Below, piece after piece: positions 1-8,719 of a DNA stretch of 64,000 bases. The translations under genes and the position numbers were made by a program. Each line of letters opens with the position of its first letter. The first letter of the stretch is position 1. This DNA is from CAVTAV01 sp963732795 (GTDB lineage: Bacteria > Pseudomonadota > Alphaproteobacteria > CAVTAV01): positions 868,001 through 932,000 of the forward strand of contig CAVTAV010000002.1 of NCBI GenBank assembly GCA_963732795.1. Reading direction: 5' to 3'. The notes beneath the pieces are model-generated. The model did not search any database. It was not told where the DNA came from and saw only the letters and a list, made by a program, of their open reading frames with translations.

Positions 1-205
1 CCTTCCCTGCGATTGGTTGTTTTGATCGGACGGTAGACCCCGATAGTTAACGAAATCTGAACCGCCGGGAGCCCCGGAACGGCGGGATTCGGGATCAATT
101 CGTTAACTCTTCCGAAAGCACTCTTTGCTAGAAATTGACGGCTGGAGGGGCTCCCGGGCGGCCGGGACCAGATGGCCGCATGCGCCAACTACCGAAGGAT
201 TCGGT

Positions 206-439
206 ATGGATATCGCCTCTTCTACCAGCGCTACGCTCCCCAACGCCCTCGCCAATTCGCAGGCCGCTCCGGCCTACGTTCCGCCCGCCGCCAGCAAGAA
301 GGCGCCCGACGCCGTCAACGAGCGCAAGGAACCCGAGCGCTCGGACCACGACAACGACGCCCACCGCGACGCTAAGCCGCGGGAGCAGAAGGGACAGCTC
401 GCGAGCCATCTCGGCCAGAGCCTCGACATCGCGCTCTAG
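206..439 (+). CDS. Small hypothetical protein, 77 aa
   Basis: The protein begins MDIASSTSATLPNALANSQ, continues through a Pro/Ala stretch and a very charged Lys/Arg/Glu/Asp/His middle, and ends QSLDIAL. The ATG at 206 is chosen because a GAAGGA ribosome-binding site lies about 6 bases upstream; an in-frame start further up (125) has no such site and would add an Arg-rich tail. The MDIA start followed by Ser/Ala/Gln residues weakly recalls small YjfB-type putative motility proteins, but the similarity is too short to name it. It precedes the OsmC gene by 60 bases on the same strand and may share its transcript. No membrane segment or catalytic motif is visible. Function unknown. Confidence 0.5.
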   Translation: MDIASSTSATLPNALANSQAAPAYVPPAASKKAPDAVNERKEPERSDHDNDAHRDAKPREQKGQLASHLGQSLDIAL

Positions 440-499
440 CGAAATACGCCACGGGCACTATGCTGGCCGGCCTTAGTCACGCCGGTCAGGAGGTGTCCC

Positions 500-961
500 A
501 TGTCCACGAAACCCGCAAATGCAGGCTCGGACCATCAGGAATCCGCCGTGGTCGCGGAATCGGGCGCGGGGCTTTACGAGCAGGACATCCCGATCGGCAA
601 GCATCGCCTGAAGGGCGACGAGCCCGAGAGCGTCGGCGGCGGGGACGCCGGGCCCTCGCCTTACGCTTACCTGTTGGCGGCGCTCGGCTCCTGCACCTCG
701 ATGACGCTCCGCATGTACGCCAACCGCAAGGGCTGGCCGCTCAAGCATGTCGAAGTCCGTCTCAGCCACCGCAAGGTCCATGCCGAGGACTGCGAGACCT
801 GCGAGACCAAGCAGGGCTTCGTCGACCGCATCGAGCGCATCATCGCCATCGAAGGCGACCTCGACGAGGACCAGCGCACGCGCCTCATGGAAATCGCCGA
901 CAAATGCCCCGTGCACCGCACGCTAAAGTCCGAGATCTGGATCGAGACGAAGCGGGCTTGA
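500..961 (+). CDS. OsmC family protein
   Basis: 153 aa, the usual length for the OsmC/Ohr superfamily, whose members reduce organic hydroperoxides with a pair of reactive cysteines in the cytoplasm. The first cysteine is in the LGSCTSMTLRMYA helix (about residue 60) and the second in DKCPVHRTL near residue 137. These match the two-Cys arrangement of the YhfA/OsmC branch rather than classical Ohr. An extra CETCETK segment near residue 95 is unusual and could add redox or metal-binding capacity. A strong AGGAGGT ribosome-binding site precedes the ATG. The downstream aminotransferase gene is convergent. Substrate unknown. Confidence 0.88.
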   Translation: MSTKPANAGSDHQESAVVAESGAGLYEQDIPIGKHRLKGDEPESVGGGDAGPSPYAYLLAALGSCTSMTLRMYANRKGWPLKHVEVRLSHRKVHAEDCETCETKQGFVDRIERIIAIEGDLDEDQRTRLMEIADKCPVHRTLKSEIWIETKRA

Positions 962-973
962 GCTCTCGTGGCC

Positions 974-1003
974 GTCGTCGCGGGGCGCGAAGCGCCGCGA
1001 CGA
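974..1003. terminator. GC-rich hairpin between convergent genes
   Basis: TCGTCGCGG and CCGCGACGA pair across a short GC-rich loop containing GCGCGAAGCGC. The hairpin lies between the ends of the convergent OsmC and aminotransferase genes, so it could stop transcription from both sides. There is no clear T-run, so it may instead be a dispersed palindromic repeat. Confidence 0.35.
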
Positions 1004-1034
1004 TCCAATCGCCCCGCAATGACACGGAAATCGA

Positions 1035-2212
1035 TTAGCCGTTCCAGGCCTTTAGCCGCTTCACCGCCTCCACCATGTCGTCGGAGGTCCCCGCGAAGGA
1101 GAAGCGGAGATATCCCCGGCCGCGGGCATGGTCGAAATCGATGCCGGGCGTGGTCGCCACGCCGGTTTCCTTGAGCATCTTGAGGCAGAAGGCCTCGCTG
1201 TCATTGGTCCGCCGGGCGACATTGGCATAGAAGATAGAACGCCCCGTCGGCGGGCGCGAAATCGTCGAAGCCGGCCTTGGGCAGGCCTTCCATCAGCATC
1301 GCCCGGTTGCGCGCATAGCCGGCCACGACCTCGTCGAACGCCCCCAGGCAATCGAAGCAGGCCAGAGCGGCGTGCTGGGACATGGTGGGCGGCGAGATGA
1401 ACAGGTTCTGCGCCAGCCGCTCGACCGGCCGGATGAAGCTCTCCGGCACCACCATCCAGCCGACCCGCATGCCCGAAAGGCAGAAATATTTGGAGAACGA
1501 ATTGACCACGATCGCGTCGTCGTCATAGGCGAGCGCCGTTTGCGCCCGCTCCCCGAAGGTGATGCCATGATAGATCTCGTCCGATATCACCCGAATTCCG
1601 CGGGTCCGGCAATGCTCCAGAAGGCGCTGCAAGTCCTTGGCGCCCGATCATCGATCCCGTCGGGTTGGCCGGGCTGGTGACCAGCACCCCATCGAGCCGC
1701 CCGCTCGCGAGGGGTCGTGCCGCCTCGTCCACGAGATCCGGCGTCGGCTGGAAGCCGTTCGCGGGGTCTGCCAGCATCGAAACCGGCTCGATCTCGAGAA
1801 CCGACAGGATATTGCGATAGGCCGGATAGCCGGGATCGGCGAGCGCGAGCATACGCGCCGGCATCGAAGGCCAGCAGGAAGGCGAGTTGGAACGCGCCCG
1901 GACGAGCCGGTGGTCACCACGATCCGGGCCGGCGACACCGAAACGCCGTAATAGTCCTGATAATATTGGGCAATTCGCTCGCGGAGCGCCGTAATGCCGA
2001 GCGCTTCCGTATAGCCGATCGAGCCGCTGTCGAGGGACCGCTTGGCCGCGTCGAGGACCGAGGCGGGCGGCGGAACGGCGGGCTGGCCGAGCTCCATATG
2101 GACGATGGACTTGGCCGGTCCCGCGCCATTCCGCGGCCAATTCGTTTGCCGCCCGGAACATGTCCATGGCGATGAACGGCGCGACATTGCTGCGCGCGGA
2201 AACGGCCGGCAA
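1035..2212 (-). CDS. PLP-dependent class I/II aminotransferase (frame broken several times)
   Basis: Joined across frames, the product reads as a fold-type I aminotransferase: SNVAPFIAMDMFRAANELA at the N terminus, HMELGQPAVPPP, TTGSSGAFQLAFLLAFDAG after repair, ADPGYPAYRNIL, SPANPTGSMIG, VISDEIYHGITFG, and NSFSKYFCLSGMRVGWMV carrying the PLP-binding lysine in SFSK. It ends RLKAWNG. Breaks lie near 2114, 1898, 1852, 1644 and 1231, each equivalent to one extra base. The start is uncertain; a TTG near 2212 opens the conserved N terminus. The gene converges on the OsmC gene and diverges from the M48 peptidase gene. Amino-group donor and acceptor cannot be told. True decay is possible, but the conservation between breaks argues for sequence errors. 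Confidence 0.75.
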
Positions 2213-2310
2213 GGCCCGTTTTGAGCGTTTCTTGCTATCGCGACGTTTTTCCCGGCAATTTCCGCTCCGGCCATGATTTGGCCGACTTTTGTGCTCACGT
2301 GATATGCTTA

Positions 2311-3949
2311 ATGGTGCCCGATACTGCGCCATTGACGGCGCTCGGGCCCGATCCTACGTTGAGCGGACAAAGTAGCGGAGCATCGCGTTTGCGCAAGCAT
2401 CTTTCCTATCTCTTCGCCGCCGCACTCTTCGTCCTGAGCCAGGTCTCCCAGGCCTCGGCACAGGGCCGGAGCGAGTATCTCATCCGCGATGCCGAGATCG
2501 AGTCCATCATCAAGGACTATGCCCGGCCGATCTTCAAGGTCGCGGGCCTGGATCCCGATTTCGTGCAGATCCATCTGATCGCCAGCCGGCAGCTCAATGC
2601 CTTCGCGTCGAACGGCCAGCAGATGTATTTCTTCACGGCGCTGTTGGAGCAGGTCCGCTCGCCCAACGAGCTGATCGGCGTCATCGCCCACGAAACCGGC
2701 CATATCGCCGGCGGACATCTTGCCCGTCCCGACGATGGCCAGACCAACGCGATGAGAACCTTGATCGCTTCGATTCTCGTCGGCGCCGCTGCCGCGGCCG
2801 CCGGCGCGCCGGATGCGGGCGCGGCGATCATGGCGAGCAGCAGCGACTTCGCCACGCGGGTCTATTTCAAATTCAGCCGCACACAGGAATCCGCCGCCGA
2901 CCAGGCCGGCATGAAGTTCCTTCAGGAAGCCCATGAATCGGGCCGCGGCTTGATCTCCTTCCTGAGATATCTGGGCGACCAGGAGGCGCTGCTGGTCAAG
3001 AACCAGGATCCGTATGTGACGGACCACCCGCTCACCCCGGAACGTATCGCCCATCTCCAGGACGTCGCCCAAGCCTCGCCCTATTACGACACGCCCGATA
3101 CGCCGAAGCAGATCGACCAGTTCAAGCGCATGCAGGCCAAGCTTCGCGGCTTCCTCGACCCGGTGCCGCGGGTGATGCAGGAATATCCGCAGAAGGACCA
3201 GAGCCTTTACGCCCGATATGCCCGCGCGATCGCCTATCACCGCTCGGCCCGTCTCGACAAAGCCATGACCGAAGTCGACAGCCTCGTGCAGCAAGAGCCG
3301 GAAGACCCCTATTTCCGCGAGCTTCAGGGCCAGATCCTGCTGGAGAGCGGCAAGGTCAAGGAATCGATCCCGCCCTTGCGCCACTCCGTCGAGCTGGCGC
3401 CGAAACAGGCCCTCCTTCAGACGCTCCTGGGGACCGCCCTTGTTCAGACCGGCGACGACGAGATGAACAAGCAAGCGATCGACCATCTCAAGACCGCGAC
3501 CCGGCTGGAGCCGGACAATCAGGACGCCTGGTACCAGCTCGCGGCCGCCTATACCCATGCCGGCATGTCGGGCGAAGCGGACCTCGCCACCGCCGAGAAC
3601 TATCTGCTCACGGGCCGCGACCTCCGAGGCCGCCTATGTCGCCGGCCGCGCCGCGCGGTCCCTGCCCAAGGGCTCGCCCGCTCAGCTTCGGGCCATGGAC
3701 ATCACGTCCGTCGTCCAGGCCAATATGAGCAAGAAAGACCGTAGGCGCCAGCTGAGCCCGCTGGAGGAGGCCCAGGCGAAGGCCAGGGCCCAGGCAAACG
3801 ACGCCAACCGGGCGTTCTATTTCAATCCGCCACCAACCTGGCAGGACCAGGATATCAACGGCACCGGCCCGCGGCTTCGCTCGGATCTGCCGCAGGTGCC
3901 CGACTCCATGCGCTATCACGGCGCCCCGGTACCCAACTGGGACAGGTAA
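2311..3949 (+). CDS. M48 family metalloprotease with TPR repeats (BepA-like, frame broken near 3621)
   Basis: Secreted zinc protease of the BepA/YfgC type, a periplasmic quality-control protease for outer-membrane assembly. After the signal segment (LSYLFAAALFVLSQVSQASA) comes the zinc motif HETGH in VIAHETGHIAGGH, then the third ligand region SRTQESAADQAGM, and then TPR-like repeats (LLESGKVKESIPPLRHS, IDHLKTATRLEPDNQDAWY). The frame shifts near 3621; removing one C gives a continuous reading into SEAAYVAGRAARSLPKGSP. The reading then runs past the expected family end into a 70-residue charged tail ending PNWDR, which may be an extension or a separate small gene starting with the ATG at 3725. 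Start chosen at ATG 2311; a TTG near 2389 would remove a non-conserved leader. dsbA-like gene follows after 7 bases. Confidence 0.85.
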
Positions 3950-3956
3950 CAGCCCC

Positions 3957-4772
3957 ATGACAACGTCGCCCTCGGCATCCGGACGCGGGATGTATCTGAC
4001 GATCATTGCCGCCGTTCTGATCGGCCTCGGCATCGCCGCCGCCGTGATCTGGCGGCCCGGCGCGGCGACGGCCCCCATTGCGGCCTCGACCCTGCCCACC
4101 ACCCCGACGTCCGGCGTCGCCCAGGCCAACGACATGGGCAATGTCATCCGGGCCTATCTGTTGAAGAACCCGGAGGTGCTGGAGGAAGCGATCGGCGTGT
4201 TGCAGGACCGGCGCACGACCCAGGCGATCGTCGCGAACTGGGACGAGATCACCGATCCGCAAGACGCCTATATCGCGGGCGACAAGGATGCCGACGCCAC
4301 GATCGTCGAGTTCTTCGACTACCGCTGCCCCTATTGCAAACAGGTCCAGCCCTCGCTCGTGAAGCTCCGCGACGAGGATCACAAGCTCCGTATCGTTTAT
4401 CGCGAGTTTCCGATCCTGAGCGAAGAGTCCAAGGTCGCCGCCCATGCCGCGATCGCGTCGCGCAAGCAGGGCAAATATCTCGAATTCCATGATGCGCTAA
4501 TGGCCGCCCGCGGCAATTTCAGCACCGATATGATCATGTCCATCGCAAAGAAGGTCGGGCTCGACACCGAAAAGCTGAAGAAGGATATGCAGGACCCCGC
4601 GATCGACGGCGTCATCAACCGCACGCTTCAGCTCGCCACCCAGATCGGCGTCACCGGCACCCCCGGCTTCGTGTTCGGCCGCCGCCTCGTCCCCGGCGCC
4701 ATCTCCTACGACGAGATGCTCTCCCTCGTCGCCGACGCCCGCTCGACCAAGGACGGAACGAAGACGGATTAA
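3957..4772 (+). CDS. DsbA family thiol-disulfide oxidoreductase
   Basis: 271 aa. An N-terminal membrane anchor (MYLTIIAAVLIGLGIAAAVIW, about residues 12-32) is followed by a linker, the ScsC/Com1-type helical segment with LLKNPEVLEEAI, and the thioredoxin fold. The active site is CPYC in FFDYRCPYCKQVQP, and the cis-proline loop is TGTPGFVFG. It should act in the periplasm, forming or reshuffling disulfide bonds, tethered to the inner membrane. It begins 7 bases after the M48 protease frame, so the two are probably co-transcribed as an envelope protein quality-control pair. Intact. Confidence 0.92.
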   Translation: MTTSPSASGRGMYLTIIAAVLIGLGIAAAVIWRPGAATAPIAASTLPTTPTSGVAQANDMGNVIRAYLLKNPEVLEEAIGVLQDRRTTQAIVANWDEITDPQDAYIAGDKDADATIVEFFDYRCPYCKQVQPSLVKLRDEDHKLRIVYREFPILSEESKVAAHAAIASRKQGKYLEFHDALMAARGNFSTDMIMSIAKKVGLDTEKLKKDMQDPAIDGVINRTLQLATQIGVTGTPGFVFGRRLVPGAISYDEMLSLVADARSTKDGTKTD

Positions 4773-4873
4773 TCTCCGCCCTTTGACATGCCGGCGCGTG
4801 ACCCATCTCCTTTGCGCTATGCCAATGAATCACGAATCCGGCCGAGCGCGAGACCTCCTTTTCCAATAGCCTG

Positions 4874-5090
4874 CTAGGCCACCGACTTATTGTGTCGCAA
4901 CCAGATACGGATGCTAGCAAGCTGGACTGAGACGAGGAAGTTGTCATCGCGCTTGTTGTATCGGGTGGTGACAGCGCGGAATTACTTGAGTTTGTTCAAG
5001 AAGCGCTCGACGAGGTTGCGATAGCGATAGTGAAATCGCTCATGGGCTGGTTCGGTACAGTCGACTACATAGAGTTTGTCTGAGCTGGCG
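4874..5090 (-). pseudogene. IS5-family transposase C-terminal remnant
   Basis: On the minus strand this reads RYRNLVERFLNKLK, stop, then FRAVTTRYNKRDDNFLVSV and QLASIRIW, the familiar C terminus of IS5-group transposases (normally NLVERFFNKLKHFRRVATRYDK...NFLASVKLASIRIWL). A TAA interrupts it between KLK and FRAV, and no N-terminal part, catalytic DDE residues or terminal inverted repeats are visible, so it is a dead fragment. It sits next to the PEP-CTERM gene at the edge of a stretch with atypical base composition, which fits past insertion and decay. Confidence 0.75.
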
Positions 5091-5097
5091 TCTTGCG

Positions 5098-5128
5098 CAA
5101 ACACAAACAGCGGCCCGAAGGCCGCTGT
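5098..5128 (-). terminator. Rho-independent terminator of the PEP-CTERM gene
   Basis: ACAGCGGCC and GGCCGCTGT form a perfect 9-bp stem with a 4-base loop. Read on the minus strand the stem is followed by TTTGTGTTTGTG. It lies about 30 bases past the stop codon of the ice-binding-fold gene. Confidence 0.75.
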
Positions 5129-5156
5129 CTCTCGTTGCATCGCAGGTGGTCATAAT

Positions 5157-6223
5157 TCAGGCAGCGCGCTTACGCCGCCTCATGAAGCCCAACCCCAACA
5201 AACCCACGCCAAAGAGCGTGATCGTACCGGGTTCCGGAACGTGCGTGGCATGACCGCCACCGCCGTTGCCGCCGGTACCGCCGTTGCCGCCGTTACCACC
5301 GTTACCCCGTTACCGCCGTTACCGCCGTTACCGCCGTTACCGCCGTTACCACCGCCGGTATTCACCGGAAGGAATTCGACCAGGTCGGTACCCCCTGTTC
5401 CTGCACCAGGCGTAACATTGAGGCCGCCGCCGAGGCCACCGCTTCCGGACAGACTATCCGTGCAAATGCCGGAGAGACTGTTTTGATCCAACGTCACGGC
5501 TCCAGTGTTCGCCAAGGCTCTCCCGCAAACATCGCTTGCGCTCGTATTCATGGTGATGCTAGCCAACGCGAGGATGTTTCCAAGAAATGTCGTATTGACA
5601 TCGATGGTTGCCGAGCTGCCGACATTCCAATACAGGCCGGCGCCCGAACCGGTATTGATCACGTTTACGACCGAGTTAGGCGAGGTGATCAGCGTGCCTG
5701 GCATCTGGAACACCCAGGCCGCATTTAGGTTCCCCCCGCCGTCGAGAGTGAGTGCCCCCGACAGATTGGTCGTTCCCGCTGGAACCGTATAGACGCCCGG
5801 CGCGAGTATAAGCCCGGTTAGGTCCGCCGCTAGTAAAGTACCCGACCCGAGAGAGCTAAGATTATTTCTCGCGATGGTGAGTTGAGACTGAGCCGATTCA
5901 GCAAGCGCACCGCCGGCGTATACCGATCCCGATGTCACCTGCGGGTCTGAGGTTCCAACGCCTGGCGAGGAATTAAAGCCCGTGATTGCATTCGCACCAC
6001 CACTTGACCAGACACCGACGCTCCCACCGATAGTGCTTGTCGGTACATTGGTCACCGTGGAGGAGCCTAGAACAGTGAAGCTCTGCAAATCAGGTAGTAG
6101 TAATGACGCCGCCGACGCTGGGGAAATTCCGCACAAAAGGGCGGCAATCGGGCCGAGTAACACCATTGAGGTGGTCGACCTAAGGAGATTTCGTTTCCTC
6201 CTGACTGTGTTCATAGCTTTCAT
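5157..6223 (-). CDS. PEP-CTERM-sorted ice-binding-fold (DUF3494) secreted protein, frame broken near 5306
   Basis: The start at 6223 has a GGAGGT ribosome-binding site 6 bases upstream. A signal peptide (LLGPIAALLCGISPASA) is followed by a DUF3494/ice-binding beta-solenoid domain: FTVLGSSTVTNVPTSTIGGS, LTGLILAPGVYTVPAG, LTLDGGGNLNAAWVFQMPG and LYWNVGSSATID are typical. Next is a Gly-Gly-Asn repeat region, and then, in the neighbouring frame, a complete PEP-CTERM signal: VPEPGTITLFGVGLLGLGF followed by MRRRKRAA. The frame break is one base lost inside the 9-base repeat tract; without it the reported frame ends in unrelated sequence. PEP-CTERM proteins are handled by exosortase and often belong to exopolysaccharide matrices. 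In this family the fold may serve adhesion rather than ice binding. No exosortase gene is in the window. Confidence 0.85.
5254..5359 (+). repeat. Nine-base tandem repeat coding Gly-Gly-Asn
   Basis: Imperfect copies of GTTACCGCC (or GTTGCCGCC) run in tandem; on the minus strand they encode repeating Gly-Gly-Asn between the ice-binding-fold domain and the PEP-CTERM signal. One unit, at 5301-5308, has eight bases (GTTACCCC) instead of nine. The tract is a flexible linker and a natural site for slipped-strand length change. Confidence 0.85.
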
Positions 6224-6936
6224 TGTGCACCTCCGCTTGCTCTTTGACATAGCACTATAGGTTAATAAGTCTATTCCATCAGGCAGCCCTTGAACTCAAA
6301 GGCCTACTCGCTCGATTAAAACCAAGCCGCCATATCGTGACGCAAATACTATGCCATAAAGCCTTATGTGAGCCTTTGAGCCGTGAATTGAGCTAAATGG
6401 CAGTTGAAATCGACGTACAGTTGTACAGAATCTCGACACAAGAGCGGACCAGAACGTGTTGGAATGATACACGCGTAGGTCGCATGGTGAGACGCTACGC
6501 GCGATCAACGACAGGCCGATCCGGCCCGCCACGGACAACAAGCGCCGCATTTTCGCGTTAAACATGGCTTCCCCCGCATTACCGTTCGCGCTATCCGCTC
6601 GCGAAGAACCCGGCTCCCTGCGACAACCGTCGCCAACTCGCGCTTTTCGCGAATACGAAGCGCCAATACGGAGGAAGATTAACACAAACTTAGCGAAAAA
6701 TTAAGTGAAGCTTACCAAATCATAAATATATGTCTTAGATATGAAAGCATTGACCTCAATCGTTTACCATAAGATTCCATATAAAATTGGACTTTATAAA
6801 GTTAATTATTATGGTTAATAGAAATATTCCGTGTATTCATACGACCGAACGATTGCACTGGATAACCTTGTGCACAAAAATTGATCCTTTTCGACATCCG
6901 GCGTCCCGATGATTTGCCTAGACCATCAAACCGATA
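6224..6936. other. Gene-poor, AT-richer intergenic stretch
   Basis: About 700 bases with no convincing gene. The 5' part holds the promoter of the PEP-CTERM gene. Bases 6680-6900 are much richer in A and T than the surroundings. A minus-strand open frame at 6296-6685 has no homology I recognise and poor codon bias. The composition change and the neighbouring transposase remnant suggest acquired or decayed DNA. Confidence 0.5.
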
Positions 6937-7476
6937 GTGAAGGGTGGCTGTGTGGCGCCCGCGGCGGATTCCCTGGTGGTCGCCGACAATAGTCCGTTGC
7001 GAGGCGCGATCGAGGTCGGCGACGTGTCGGGCGGAAAAAAGATCGAGCCGCTCTGGAAGTCGAATGTCGGCGATGAGCAGTTCAAGGAAGCGTTGGTCGA
7101 ATCCCTGAAGCAATATCTGATGGAGACCGAGACCGGCGGGCGTTACACGCTCAACGCCGAGCTCGTGAAGGTCAAGCAGCCGCTCGCGGGCTTCAACGTG
7201 ACTGTCACCTCGACGGTCAAGTACACGCTAACCGATGCCGCGACCAAGGGTGTCGTCTGGGAAAAACAGGTCGAGCACGCCTACCGCGCGAAACTCGGTG
7301 AACTTTTGTACGGCGTCACCCGCCTCAAGCTCGCGAACGAAGGCTCGATCAAGGGCAATATCCTGGAGCTCATCGAGGCCCTGAAGACCTTGGACGGCCA
7401 ACCGGCTGTCGCCTCTGCGACCGAGGCCCAGGAACAGGCACCGGCGGCAGGCGAGGCCGCGAACTCCGACCCGTAA
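6937..7476 (+). CDS. Lipoprotein-like hypothetical protein, probably N-terminally truncated
   Basis: The readable frame starts at a GTG and gives MKGGCVAPAADSLVVADNSP, then a mixed alpha/beta body (KVKQPLAGFNVTVTSTVKYT, EKQVEHAYRAKLGELL) and an Ala/Glu-rich end. GGC looks like the cleavage site of a lipoprotein signal, but only four residues precede the cysteine where a hydrophobic segment of 15-20 would be needed. An in-frame stop lies just upstream, so the signal peptide is missing or out of frame. Coding bias from the cysteine onward is good. I do not recognise the family. It abuts the AT-rich stretch upstream, which fits loss of the 5' end by rearrangement. Confidence 0.55.
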   Translation: MKGGCVAPAADSLVVADNSPLRGAIEVGDVSGGKKIEPLWKSNVGDEQFKEALVESLKQYLMETETGGRYTLNAELVKVKQPLAGFNVTVTSTVKYTLTDAATKGVVWEKQVEHAYRAKLGELLYGVTRLKLANEGSIKGNILELIEALKTLDGQPAVASATEAQEQAPAAGEAANSDP

Positions 7477-7500
7477 GCGAAAGCGTTTTGAGATTAGGTT

Positions 7501-7582
7501 GTCGTCATTGCGAACCCCGAAAGGGGTGAAGCAATCCAGGCAATCCTGGATCGCCGCGCGCGTGCCGCGCTCGCGATGACGG
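7501..7582. repeat. Dispersed palindromic repeat, TCATTGCGA type
   Basis: The stretch starts GTCGTCATTGCGAAC, contains AGCAATCCAGG and ends CTCGCGATGACGG. Related copies occur near 19793 and 48997. The ends are inverted relative to each other (TCATTGCGA against TCGCGATGA), as in extragenic palindromic repeats of alphaproteobacteria. It lies between the ends of two convergent genes. Confidence 0.7.
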
Positions 7583-7604
7583 TTCTGCCAAGTCTGGAAT
7601 TGGC

Positions 7605-8612
7605 CTAAATCAGCCCCGCCAGCGGCGAGGACGGGTCGGCATATTTCTTGCGGGGCCATGCGGCCGGCGCGGTAGGCCAGCCGGCCGGATTCGACGGCGA
7701 GCTTCATGGCGCGGGCCATGAGGATGGGGTTCTTGGCTTCGGCGATGGCCGTGTTCATCAGCACGCCGTCGCAGCCGAGCTCCATGGCGATGGTGGCGTC
7801 GGACGCCGTGCCGACGCCGGCGTCGACGATCACCGGCACCTTGGCCTGCTCGACGATCAGGCGGATCTGCACCGGGTTCTGGATGCCGAGGCCGGAGCCG
7901 ATCGGCGCCGCCAAGGGCATGATCGCGCAGCAGCCCATGTCCTCCAGCCGCTTCGCCAAGATCGGATCGTCCGAGCAATAGACCATGACCTCGAAGCCGT
8001 CCTTGATCAGCGTTTCGGCGGCGGCGAGCGTCTCGACCATGTTCGGGATAGAGCGTCTTCTGGTCGCCCAGCACTTCGAGCTTCACCAACGTCCAGCCAC
8101 CGGCCTCGCGCGCGAGCCGCAGCGTGCGCACGGCATCGTCGGCGGTGTAGCAGCCGGCGGTGTTCGGGCAGATAGGTATATTTCTTGGGATCGACGTAAT
8201 CGACCAGCATCGGCTTCGTCGGATCGCTGATGTTGACCCGGCGCACGGCGACCGTGACCATCTCCGCGCCCGAGGCTTCGATCGCCGCGCGGGTCTCCTC
8301 GAAATCCTTGTATTTGCCGGTGCCGACGATCAGCCGGGAGCGCAACTTGCGGCCCGCGACCACGAGATCGTCATCGGGCTCGGCGAAATTGCCGCCGCCG
8401 ATGAAATGGACGATCTCCAGCACGTCGCCGTCGGAAATCCGGGTCGAGCCATAGGCCGAGCGCGGCACGATCTCGCGGTTGCGCTCCAGCGCGACCTTGG
8501 CCGGATCGAGCTTCAAATCGGTCAGGAGCTCCTGGGCAGTCATGGCGTCGGCGACATCTCTTTGCTCGCCGTTAACCATTATAGACACATGATTTTTCTG
8601 TCGATTTAGCAT
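7605..8612 (-). CDS. thiG: Fused sulfur carrier ThiS - thiazole synthase ThiG (frame broken at three points)
   Basis: One reading frame encodes ThiS (MVNGEQRDVADAMTAQELL to VLEIVHFIGGG) followed directly by ThiG (NFAEPDDDLVVAGRKLRSR, LIVGTGKYKD, then GCCAIMPLAAPIGSGLGIQN, PVIVDAGVGTASDATIAMEL, GVLMNTAIAEAKNP, and after repair RMARKKYADPSSPLAGLI). ThiG condenses deoxyxylulose phosphate, dehydroglycine and ThiS thiocarboxylate to the thiazole of thiamine. Fused ThiS-ThiG proteins are known but uncommon. Breaks at about 8165, 8044 and 7653 are each one extra base. The start at 8612 has an AAAGG site; MVNG at 8579 is an alternative. No thi-box riboswitch is visible upstream. aroQ is divergent. 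Confidence 0.88.
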
Positions 8613-8719
8613 CGATCTGCCTTTCCACTCGTCACAAGCTTCGATACGCCGACACGGCTTCCCTGCCCTCGCTTTAGGCATTATATAGGTCGGGCCGACA
8701 CGGTCATAAATGATTAACC

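Noticed and set aside
61..90. Hairpin CCGCC/GGCGG as a terminator near the left edge
   Set aside because: The stem is short, there is no T-run and the upstream gene is outside the window.
5254..5359. CRISPR-like array
   Set aside because: The repeat unit is nine bases with no spacers and encodes Gly-Gly-Asn.
6296..6685. Minus-strand 129-residue open frame
   Set aside because: Poor codon bias, no recognisable motif, no ribosome-binding site and AT-rich context.
8613..8719. TPP riboswitch before thiSG
   Set aside because: No CTGAGA or matching thi-box second arm is seen on the minus strand.
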